Part shown: positions 13,201 to 25,200 of the stretch, piece by piece | Position numbering within the stretch: position 1 is the first letter of the stretch | Layout: the number at the start of each line of letters is the position of its first letter | Source: Valencia hispanica | Taxonomy: Eukaryota; Chordata; Actinopteri; Cyprinodontiformes; Valenciidae | Assembly: GCA_963556495.2 (NCBI GenBank) | Contig: OY747716.1 | Location: 46,812,318 to 46,876,317 of the forward strand | DNA length: 64,000 nt | Direction of reading: 5' to 3' | Position numbers and translations under genes: made by a program | The notes under the pieces: model-generated | What the model was told of the DNA's origin: nothing | Seen by the model: only the letters and a program-made list of their open reading frames with translations | The model's database searches: none

Positions 13201-16200
13201 GGCCTGAGCAATCCTCTTCCCCGACACCAGATTCCCCACCATCACAGAGGCGGGTCCGATCTCTGCGGCACAAGAACACGACCCGGATCAACACGTCCTT
13301 CATTAACCGACGCGTGCCGGTAGAGACGGGAGCTCACCTGGCTGTTTCTGGCGCGGTTTGGGCAGGTTGGTGACGCAGGTGTGGGGGCACATCAGGACGT
13401 TGCAGGGGTGCAGCCCCCCCTCCAGGTACAGCTGCTTGATCTCCGACAGGTGGATGCCTCCCAGGGGAGTCTTGGGAAGGGTGTTGGCCGGAACCAGAGC
13501 CAGACAGAACACGCCCACCCCGTGGATGCTGTCTATGGCCTGAAATGGAGCGGATGGGACGGGGAGGGTAACATCCTGGACTCCAAACTCTAGACGAAAA
13601 TCTATAATTTTAACCCTTTTTCTATCGACAAAGATAAACTTAGAGCTCACCTTATAATTAGCGGTTCTGAGGAGTGATGAATAAAGATGAAAATGCCTAA
13701 CTATTACTACGGCGACCTATTAAAAGCAAAGCTGAAAAACTGAGCTGACGCTGACGGGATCCCGCTCTCTAAGGTTCTGTAAGGTCCCTACCTGCAGCAC
13801 TCGGCTCATCCACTGGAAGCTGTCCTCCTCCGTGGAGTCCGGCCTCTGCTCGGCCACCACCACGATCCGCTCGTCCCTCAGAACCGTCACAGAGAACACC
13901 GCTATCCTGCAGAGACGGGGGAGGGGGATAGAAACACGGTCAGCGCTGCTCACAGACTGTATAAATAAGATGGACGGAGCCTCAGTGACGTCACCCGTAG
14001 GTTCCTTAAGAGCTGAATTGAAGCCTACTGGGTGTTTCCCACCACCACCCAGAAAAAAGAGGTAGAGGTAGAGCTGAGAGTGGGGCTGTGAGGGTGGGGG
14101 TGGATGATTGACACCCATCAAAGTCTGAACCGATGTAGCTACGAGCTAACTGAGCTAAACCGGAGCTAATGGGGGTTAGTGGTGCTTTTATCCAGAAAAA
14201 CCGTAGCTGAGCGACCCTGCTACCCCTCTCCCTTCTTGGCAGATTCCATAATTTTGTCAAATGAAAGCATGAAGCCTTGTTGGTCCATAACTTTCACTAA
14301 AACTATGTGAATTTTAAATAAAACAAGTTTTAATCATTAATATGTAAAGAAGAAATGTCGTCATTTCATCCCATTTTTGACCAAGCAGCGTTATCTTAAA
14401 GAGGCTATATGCAAGTTTTTCCCCAAAATAAACGTAACAATAGCTTTTTAATTTGTCAATTTATGACTCAAACATCTCCTGATGAGCATACTGACACCTT
14501 ATCAGCTCACAGTGGGTGCACCTATAAGCCTGTATCTCATTTTTCTATTTTCTGTCGGGTCGGATTTTCCCGCGCTGTCTGCGGATGTGACATCAAGTGC
14601 GTTCATGTTAAATGTTTCAGATCACTCTGCCACCTTGTTTTTTGAACCAGGCTGTAAACATGTTAATTTCTGCTGTTAAGCTGCCATTTTTAACATGGGA
14701 CTCAATGGGAACTTGCTCCTTTCTGGAGCCAGCCCCTAGTGGATGAGGGGTAACAGCAATTTTTGTCACTTCCGCATTGGCTTTACATTTGGTTGGAGAC
14801 GTTAGCGCTGCTCTGATACCACCTGGAATTGCTGCATCGATAAAAATAAAAAAATAAAAAATTGGTTTAATAAAAATGAGTCCAAATAAAGATGATCTGA
14901 GTTCTTCAGGAAAGTCTTAACACCTCTAAGGAAATCTGTTAATGATGCGGAGGAGCAGAAGATGTTCACACGTGAGAGCGTGTAACTAGGGCTTCACACC
15001 GCTGATATTCTTACAGCTCGGTGTGAGTAAACAGATCGTACCTCAGTGCCTGCAGGAAACAGAAGTCGGAGAAAAGAACCTAACCAACTAACTTACATGG
15101 GATCAGGATACGGCGAGCTCTCGGTTCCTGTAACTCACCCCCGCACCGGAGTCTAGCTCTGCCCACATTTCCTGTGGCACAGAAACAGAAAGCGAGAAGG
15201 ACGGAGAGCAATGTGAGCTCGTTTGTCTCAGAGCGATCTTATGAGGTGAAGGATTTCTCTCCACCTCCTTCACCAGAGGAAGGAGAGGAAAGCGAGGGAG
15301 GTTCTGTGGAGGAGGTGTGGGCGGAGACTCGGTTTGTTTTATACCCCACAGTGGCAGGGTGGCTGATGTCAGCCCTCACTGCAGAGCGAATAGCAAAGCT
15401 CGATTCAAATTCAAGTGCAGTGTAGTTTTAACTTGAAGAGGGCGCCTCACTTTTCGGCAGAAAAGTAATATTTTTACTAAAATGCACAAAAATAATGACC
15501 AGAAATGTAGACAGCACTCATATATATGCAGTTTCTCAGCAAAATAAAAAGTGTATTTTGGGGGTGAGTTTGTCTTTAAACAGCTGCAGCCAGTGTCACC
15601 AGAGCCTGTCAGGTAGAAGATGAATTTCCTGTGGATACAATTAAGCTTCAGCGTGCTGCTGCGTCCCGATTCATCCACTCTTGCTCGACTTTATTAGATT
15701 TATAATGCGCTGGGTGTAGCTCATTCATCACTGTGACAGCTGGCTGCTTATGAGCTGCTGCAACTGAGAACGACGGTTTGCTTGAAATCCCGACAAACCT
15801 GTGTGGTCCGGTCGGTCGGTACCGACAGGAACGCCGCAGGATTTAAAGCCCGGGAGCCAGAGCACTCACCGCCCCCTGTAGACGAACTTCATGGGCTCCA
15901 CCGCCAGCGCCGTGGCGACGATGTCGTCGGCGTTGTGCCTCCGCCCGCTCACCATGATGAGCCCGTCCATTTTCCCCGTGATGAAGGCGAGGCCCCCGGG
16001 TCCGATGAAGCCCAGCAGACCGGTCCGCACGAAGGCGTACTCGCTGATCAGACCGCCGCCGGAGCTCACCGGGTACACCTGCAGGCACACAGAGAGACCG
16101 TCACTGTGGCAACCAGCCAGCACCGCAGCCTGAAGCGGAAAGGATTGATGCTGCTGGTGGAAACAGCATTTATGCCCTCAGAGACGTGCTGGCATCATCG

Positions 16201-19200
16201 ATTGTCCAAGAGTTTTTTGCTTGCTTGTTTTTACAAGCTTAATTACTGCTCTATGTAGAAGTTAGAACATAGAAAGTTACTCTGAGTGGATAGGATTTGG
16301 AGGAACTACTGCCCACTACAGGTTTGGCATGTCTATGAATGTGCTTAACAACGCACTTATGTGGTTAGGTGTGGACGGAGATTTTTTTTTAAATGAGGTG
16401 GTGAAAATATTAGTAAAAAAAACAAAAAAACATCTACGTCTGTACATGGTCTAAGTTTTTTAAAAGATTTGTTTTCAGTGCCATAAATCAGCGTTTTCCT
16501 GTGGATGACGGGCCAAACCTTAGAAAAATATCTTGGTTTTGTGAGATACCCGGCTACGTGTGGACAAGGCATGAATGTCTCCTCTATTTTCCTCCCAATA
16601 TGTCCAACATTTTAGCTTAAAACTTAGGATGGGTCGTTTTAACGGAAATACATACGTTTACTGATGGATTTACAGCAACAGTGACCGCACCTAAAGGTTC
16701 ACAATACCTAGCTTTTATTTTGATAGTCCACTTTCACTTATCAGCAAGTGAAGTTGCATATTAGCTAAATATTTAGCTTTGTGTTAAATATGTAGCTCGA
16801 AGCTTGTAGACTAAAATATTTTGCTTGTTACGTAAATATTTAGTTTGAAGCATAACATTTATTTGTAAACTAAAGATTTAGCTTACTAACTAAATATTTA
16901 GTTTGAAGCATAATATTTATTTGTAAACTAAATATTTAGCTAAACATTTAGTTTGAAACGGTGACATTTATAAATAAATAAATAAATAAGGAAGCAAATT
17001 TGACTCTGAAAAATGAACCTGAATTTTTTTCACTTATGGCAGGCTAAATAACACAAACGACTGCTGTTAAGTTTTGACTGTGTAACTCTACAAATGGCAC
17101 CTCATAGTTGAAGGCTGTACTCCTGCCATGCACCAGGATGCCTCTCCTGTCAGTCCGAGCCTCTCCGACAGAAGATTTGGGAGTTTTTAAACAGATCACT
17201 CAGGGCCGCAGCCCTGTTTGGGTTTGTGCAGAGCTGCTCCTCGATCTGAAAAGCCTCACCTCGAAGGTGTTCTTGGTCATTCCCGTGAGGCCGTAGTAGG
17301 ACGTTCCGGTGGCGACGGAGCAGACGCAGAGCTCGCCGATCTCGTCCGTCTGACAGAGTTGAGGGACGCCCTCGGGCTTCACCACGCACACCAGGCCTGA
17401 GACGGAGAAACGAGGACATACGGCGGTTAGCAGCCAGCAGGATGAGCTGCTTTCCTCTGTTTGATTGCACCTGTTTCTGAAAGTAGACCACGCGTCTGAG
17501 TCACAGTTTTAAGCTTAAAATAGGATGTTCTAATCTGGGATCAGGTTGATGTCTGTATGTAACTAAAAACCAGCAATAACTGGGTCAAAACTGAGAATAA
17601 GTAGCATTGTTTAAACTCCAGCATGGTTTTAAATGAAGAACTTCAGGAGAGAAGAATCACCTCGACACAGACTCAGACACTCCTCCTCATCAGTAGAAAC
17701 AATCTTCATCCCAAGATGTAACACCGGTGGTGAACACTAGGTGGTGTGAGTTTAAAGCAGCAGGAGGAGAGTTTAGAACATCCGCTTTACAGACTGCTTT
17801 CCACAGATTACCGCCTGATTTATGGATTAAAGATTGTCCATCCATCCATTCATCTATCCATCCGTCCATCCAGCCGTCTGTTTGTCCGTCCATCCATCCA
17901 TTTATCCATCCATCCATCCATCCATCCATCCATCAATACCCCCATCCATCCATCCATCCACCCGTCCATTTATCAATCCATCCATCCTGGACTCATCCAT
18001 CCATCTGTCCGTCCATCCATCCATCCATCAGTCTGTCCATCCATCCATCCATCTGTCCATTTGTCCGTCCATTCATCCATCCATCGGACCGTCCATCCAT
18101 GCATCCATCTGTCTGCCATTTATCAATTCATCCATCCGTCCGTTTGTCCGTCCATCCATCCATCTATCCGTCCGTTTGTCCGACCATCCATCCATCCATC
18201 CATCTATTAATCCAGCCATCCATCCTGGACTCATCTATCCATCAATTTATCAATCCATCCATCCTGGACTCATCCATCCATCCATCCATCCATCTATCCA
18301 TCCATCTATCTGTCCATTTGTCCATACATCCTTCCATCCATCCATCCAACCAACCATCCATCTGTTTGTCTGTCTGTCCATCCATCTATCCGTCCATTTA
18401 TCCATCCATCCATTGATCCATCTATCCGTCTATTTATCCATCCATCCATCCATCCATCCATCCATCCATCCATCCAATGCTTGGCCAGGCTTTGTTCTGC
18501 TTTAGATGTTTCTTATTAATGTATGAAGTAATGTCAGGCTCATTAATGTAGAAAATGACTGCTGTAAACAGTCCTCCATTATAAATTGGAACAACCTTAA
18601 TCAATCCATGTTGCTGTTCGACAATAATAAGAACTCTGTTGTCCTGGACAGATAATGAACTGTTTAATCAGTTAAAAGTAGCATGGATGTAGCTCAGTTT
18701 TTGCTTTTTCCTCAGTCAGGAGCAGAGAGCGAGCCCCGGAAAAATGATTAAGAAGAGAGGCCACATATTTATCTGCCCTTCTAACTAATTTAACAAATTT
18801 ACTGAACTTAATGGATTTCTCTGCCCTGTGGAGTATGAAACACTGAGAGCCGATGGTTTCACTCTTCACAGGACCACTGCGGAGCTTCTGCTGCTTCACT
18901 TATATGAACATTACAGGGAGCACACAGGATCATCTTTGACTGCACCCACCTGGCACAATCCGTTCTCCAGCTACTACCCTCTGGGAGACGATACGTCCAA
19001 AACATCCCGTCTAAAAAACTGTTCTCTCCCCACAGCAGTTAACCTCCTTAATGCCCTTCATTAGAAATATCCAGTCTTGTCTTGTTTGCATGTTGTAAAT
19101 AATATTGTGTATGTGTAAATGTTTATTGTTATTATGGACCCTGTGTTTCTACAAATGCTGTACTGAGAACAAATTCACCAGCCTAAACTGCTTAAAAAGT

Positions 19201-22200
19201 TAGACTAATTCATTCAGCTCTGAATTGTACAGAGTTTTCATCAAAGTCCAAAATCTCCAGAAATCTGCACATTTCTTGCATCCAAATACCAACATTTTCC
19301 ATAAAAACGATTAAGTTCAAATTCTGTAGTTTTGGCCAGTATTTGAAGTATAATCCCAAACGTCAAAAAGAATCTACTACAGAGAAGGGAGGAAGCAAGG
19401 AAGGAAGGAAGGAAGGAAGGGAGGAAACAAGGAAGGAAGAAAGCAAGGAAGAAAGAAAGGAAGGAAGCAATCGAGGAAGCAAGGAAGAAAGAAAGGGAGG
19501 AAGCAAGGAAGAAAGAAAGGAAGGAAGCAAGGGAGGAAGGAAGTAAACAAGGAAGGAATGAAGGAAGAAAGGAAGGAAGAAAGGGAGGAAGCAAGGAAGA
19601 ACGAAAGGAAGCAAGCAAGCGAGGAAGGAAGTATACAAGGAAGGAAAGAAGGAAGGAAGGAAGAAAGGGAGGAAGCAAGGAAGAAAGAAAGGAAGTATAC
19701 AAGGAAGGAAGGAAGGAAGGAAGGAAGGGAGGAAGCAAGGAAGGAAGGAAGAAAGGAAGCAAGGGAGGAAGAAACACCCATCTTTCATACCTACCACCTG
19801 TCGATCGCCATAGTAACAAACTAAGGTGACATTTGATCCAGATGAATAAATATTAATAAATCCTAATAAACCTGAGAGATTCTGGCCCCTGAACTAGCAA
19901 CCACACTGAGTGACTTCCAGCCCAGAAACACAGAGACTGGTGCAGAACCTGATTTTGGCTTTCTCCTCCTGCAGGTCTGGAGTCGGACCACAGCTTCTAT
20001 TGTCCTTCAATCTGCAGGAAACAACTAGAGGAACTATGAGATGTGGGTGAAGATTTAGGGAGGAAGGTACTTCCTGCTCTCCCTCTTCCTGCTTCCTGCT
20101 CTCCGCAAGGACGGACGCTTTTCTCTTTCCCTCCCTACTGTTGTCTACTTCTGCGTTCTTTTGTCTTGTCAACTGTTTTTGGAGCCTCTCTTTGCATTCT
20201 CCTCCGGAAAGAACAACCATGGTTTCTGGATCTGGTTCTGGTCAGCTGGTCTCTTAGTAAAATTAATTTAAAAAAATTCCCGGAGAACAGCTAAAAGGGA
20301 GAGCCGAGTTGTTCCGATGGAACATCGTGGAGGATCATGTGTCTCTCACTTTTGACCATCGAGGACGTTGGAAACATTTATATAATTGGATTCATGATAA
20401 CCGGATATCTGCTGATTATCGCAGGTGGATTTTCTGAGGTATCGTAAACTTCAAGCTTAAAGGCAGCAATTGGCATGCTGCCTGGGCTACAGGAAGGTTC
20501 CTGTGCTGTCAACACTCAGACTATTTGCGATGTGCGAGCAAAATGGACTCGTTTCGCTGCGTGGGTAATAACATGGAGATGTTCTCAGCCGGCTGGAAGG
20601 TACGATTTGGCCATTTGGACTGAACTTGGACCAGAAAAAGTGATCTTCGCCTGTCTCTAAAACAACTTCTTATCTACTGGAATTCGACTACCTGGTCTTG
20701 GTAGACCAAACAAAAACCTCACACACACATACATGCACGCACGCTCACGCCACGCGCTCCTGGATTTCAGCATGCTTGCGGTACCCTAAAGACTCTCGCT
20801 CCCACTCCCGCAAAGTGGGCTAGTGGAGCACGCTAAGCCGCAAACCCAGTCTGCCAAGTGGGGGTTCCCAGAACCACCCTTCCTGCCTTGAGTTACTATG
20901 TGTTGTGAAAGATATATGTGCTTTTTATGTATTGCAGTGGGTTTATTTTTAGCACCAAAGCTGTGTCCTCCAATAGGGGACATGGCTTAAATGCATTTTA
21001 TTTTTTCATCCCCCACCTATTTGTGAATCACTTCTATCTGCTAAGTGACGGTGGTAAAGCTGGTTACCGCCGCGGTCTTCCAAATCCTGTATTGTGTTCA
21101 TGTTTGTAAGTGTTTGTATGATCTTGGATTGGTTGCACTTGAAACTGAATTTCCCCACTGGGATTATTAAAGTATGTCTTATCTTATCTTAGACGCAGCA
21201 TCCCTGCATCCAAACATCTGGGAAACTGTATTTTTAAAAAGTCAAGACGGAGCAGCGGGGGAAGTTACCTCCTGGTGTGACGGTGCCGACGTCCTGCACG
21301 GTGAGCACGGACAGCCGCTCCTCCGTGTCCACCCTGACCACTCCGTAGCTCAGACCCTGCATGGACAGGATACCGCGTCCCGGAGGCTGGCTGCTGTCCT
21401 CCACTGGCCTGCAGACAAAAACACCCCACCTGATTCTCTGCAGGAAGCCTCTGACTAAACGCAGCGCGGTGGAGCGAATAACGGCGCCAGAAACTCTTTG
21501 GTAGTCGGACAACTGTCAGAGTGCCTTGCACAAGTATTCACACCCTCTGAACCGTTTGTCACATTACAACAACAAACCTAAATGTGTTTAATTGGGATTT
21601 TATGTGATAAGAGGACTGGGCAACACGGCCTCAAATCTATATTGAAATATAACCTGATGCATGTGCGGTAATGGTATTTATTGCAATATATTCTTTTCTT
21701 CTGTTTATATATGTTGTAATGGCTGTCTTTAAACATTCTCACAAACCAGATAAAATGCAGCATTAACGACTTCAAAAAGTATAGAATGTCATTTAAAGAA
21801 CATTTATTGTGCAATATGTTTTTAAAAAAACAAAACCTTTCAAGTAATTTTTAAGGTGTGTTACAAATCTTTTTCCAAGCAACACAAAACATAAAGATGA
21901 AGATATTCACAACATTCAAAACTGTTTTAAATGAGATGCAAAATGTACAAAGACAAATAAGATTTCTCTCTGCTTTCCTGATTACTTATTTTTTTTTAAA
22001 GGTAATGGACCAAAATAAAGTTGAACTAAAAACGGTTCAAGCTCAACAGGCTTTCTCTCTGTTAAACCTTAAACTGACCAAATCCATCTGTAGATATGAA
22101 CAATGAACATCAGTGTTAATCCTTCGTACGCACCTGGTACAAAGTCGGCGCAGCTTGATGACATCAACATGCCCAATCGCGGTAAGCTGGTATAGTCAAA

Positions 22201-25200
22201 ATCTCCACCGCTGGCTAAATTCACATCATTTCTACCTTTTATATCGCCCACTTCTATGTGACAGATCAACACAGCACTGGACAGTGGTGAAGTGGAAAAA
22301 AAAAAGCTGAGAAGTGTGGTGCACATTTTTATTCAGCCCCCTTGAGTCAATGCTTTGTGGAACCATCTTTCACTGCAGTTCCAGCTGGATGAACGAACAA
22401 AAGTCAGTCAGACTGACATCTGATGACTCCAGTTTTCAAGTCTTGTTGCAGTTTCCTACTAGGATTTACGTCTGGACTTTGACTAGGCCCCTCTAACGCA
22501 TGAAAATGCCTAGATCTAAACCATCCCATTGCAGCTCTGGCTGTACGTTTAGGGTCCTGCTGGAAGGCGATGATGCTGACACCACCGTGCTTCACAGTGG
22601 TGTCTTCAGGGTGTTATGCAGGTAAAGTTTTTAAAAGGTGGACCTCCATGTCTTGGTAGGTCTGCAGTTGCTCCATCCTTTGATGTATGATGTTCAAACC
22701 TGCTTTAAACTTTTCCACAACTTTCCTCCCTGACCTTCCTGCTGCGTTCCTTGGTCTTCATGATGTTCTCTTACGTTCTCTCTGAGGGAACTCTGAGGCA
22801 TTAAATTATAAATAGCTCGACTCCATTTACTGATTAGGTGACTTCTAGAGGCAATAGGTTGCACTGGATTTTATTTAGGGGCATCAGACTGCCAGGGGAG
22901 CAGTCTACAAATGCATGGCACACGTTCCGATTATTATTTTAAAAGGTTTTCACTCAGCTTCACGATTTGTTTCAACTTCGTTGAAGTTTGTGGCTGTAAA
23001 ATGTAGCAAACATCAAGTGGTATTTATGGGTGATGTTTGAACCGTAACAGGCTGACTGGATCCTGCCGCTTCTCCAAATCTGCCTTGTCTAACAGGTTTA
23101 CAGTCTGTGGATGTGGAGCTCCGATGCACCCGGTCACAGCTTCACATTTCTGCTCAGGCAGCACGCTTACCTCCTGATGGCGACCGTCAAGGCCTCGGGT
23201 GAGCTGGCGCAGGGACAGATGACCTCGGCTCTCAGCCCTTTGGTCTGGAATACGTTGAGGAAGGCGTCGCAGGAAGAGATGGACCCTAAAACACACAGGA
23301 TCATTCACAGGCGGTCAGATCTGATCCAAACTCAGGTTAAACTATCATGTTTAAAGTGAGATGGAACTAAAATAGGGAAAAATCCAGATCCATTCTGCAA
23401 CGACTCGCCTGGCTGCTGTGAACCCAGAATATATTCTGGAGCAGAAAGTCTGAACAGTAAAAGGTTTGGAGGGACAAGCAGGCTCCAGTCAGTAGGACTG
23501 TTTTATTAAACAGGATGAAGGCCAGAATAAACCTGAAGGATCGCTTTGAAGCTTTCTTTGTTCTGGTAACCAGATGTTTTCCTTTCAGACTCGCGTTGGG
23601 AGCCCACCAACTTTCACATTTACCAACGGTCCTTGAATTAAGTTCCTGTTTTCCTGCAGCAGTGTAACTTAGCACTGGAAGATGCAGAAGTCTGGCTAAT
23701 ATAACATCAGTCAGTACGTTTACGTGCACATCTAAATCGAGCTAATAGCTTAACCAGTGGGAGCCTTTATCCCAGTTTACATGTCACTCAGAAAATCGAA
23801 TTATTGAATGAAGTGCGTTCGACTCGGTGACGCTAGGTGGCACCATTGCACCCTTTCATGTTGGCATTCTTCCGGTTGGACTAAAGAGTCACACAGATTG
23901 TAAACAAATACTGGCCGGAGTGAAGCAGGATACGCACAATGAGCGAAGAAAAGGTCAACAACACTGCAGCACAGAACATTTTGTAAGTATTGTAATGTTT
24001 GATTGTGTTACTCTCATTGTTGCTGCAGTGTTGTTGTGGAACGGTGCCGTTAGGGATGTATCGATACACCGATATATCGCAATATTTTATTTCCCGATAT
24101 TGTATCGATATTAAAAAGAAAAATATCGATTTTTGTACTTTTATGTTTATTTTTAGAATTTAATGGAACCATTAATGGTGACAGTCATTTTTGTAGTAAA
24201 TATAAAAGTATAACTGGTAGTTTGTGGGTGTTTTCACCTTCTTTGTTCCAGTGGAGCAACTAGATCTAGTAATAAAACTGGATGTGTTAAAGTATGAAAC
24301 AGGATGGAGTGCTTAGAATGCTGGGACAGATTTTCCACAGGTTAATTCAGTTTAAAAATCACAATATATCGTATCGTCTCCCCTGTATCGCGATACATAT
24401 CGTATCGCCAGATTTTTACCAATACAAATCCCTAGGTGTTGTTATTCCCACTTCAGCTCGGCTATCAGAGTGAATAGCTCGGTTGGAGATTACAGAAATT
24501 CTATTTTCTAATGCATTATCTGGGTGGGTTAGTCCAATTAAGACAAGTCCAGTTCGGTTCATCTTCAGCCGGACTAAGACAATAATTCAAATTTCTCTTA
24601 CTGCATGCAGATGCACTAATTGTTGGACAGTGTCGTCCACCAACTACATGAACCTGTTGCTGAACTTGTAGGTCCTTCTTTCCAGCAGCTATTAGACTCT
24701 TGAACCATCACTGCTCCAGTTAAATAAATGTTTACATCCCTGCTGTGATTGCAGTTTTTACTTTTTGCTTCTTGAATATAAGCTTTTGTTGTCTAACCCC
24801 TCCTTTCCACAGCACGTTTCACTTGCGTATTCTGCTGCTTGGCCCTTTCCACCGGGTGCGTATGAGGCGCATAGAAGCAGGGAAGCAGCTGTCACCGAGA
24901 GAGCACGAAATCACGCGAGATTAGCAAAATCGCTCATTTGTGTGATGACAAACAAATGAGACCCTCCCGCGAGGTACTGACTTCTCACCGGGCCGCACAG
25001 GTAGTGACTTTTTTTTAAGTAAAGCAACCGCAAAGCAGCACGTTTCTTTTATTTTGAAAATTTCCGGTGCCGAGCCGTATATTTCCTGTCTCCCCCTATC
25101 CAAAATGTAGAAATGTACGTGTTTCAGAGGCGTGCTGCGTAGAAAATAGGACTGCGTATATTTAGAGAAGTGCTGCGACATGTCGCTCCTCAGACGCGGC

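Larger units (their letters stand above)
13605..14839 (-). repeat. source block of an inverted segmental duplication (copy at 53714-54072)
   Basis: Read on the minus strand, this block (w21 plus both flanking intron ends, minus the transposon at 13952-14803) matches 53714-54072 on the plus strand. Shared landmarks are GCGCTGACCGTGTTTCT before the exon, ACCTTACAGAACCTTAGAGA after the donor, and GAGCTCTAAGTTTATCTT further on. Confidence 0.9.

Noticed and set aside
13952..14260. Minus-strand frame at 14006-14260 as an exon
   Set aside because: It lies wholly within the transposon-like element flanked by AGCGCTGCTC and has no DIP2 similarity.
17727..18505. Plus-strand frames of over 200 codons rich in Ile-His-Pro-Ser
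   Set aside because: Translation of an (ATCC)n microsatellite; all three frames stay open for the same reason.
19241..19824. Leu-Pro-Ser-Phe and Lys-Glu-Gly-Arg repeat proteins
   Set aside because: Translation of an (AAGG)n microsatellite, as at 40082-40774.
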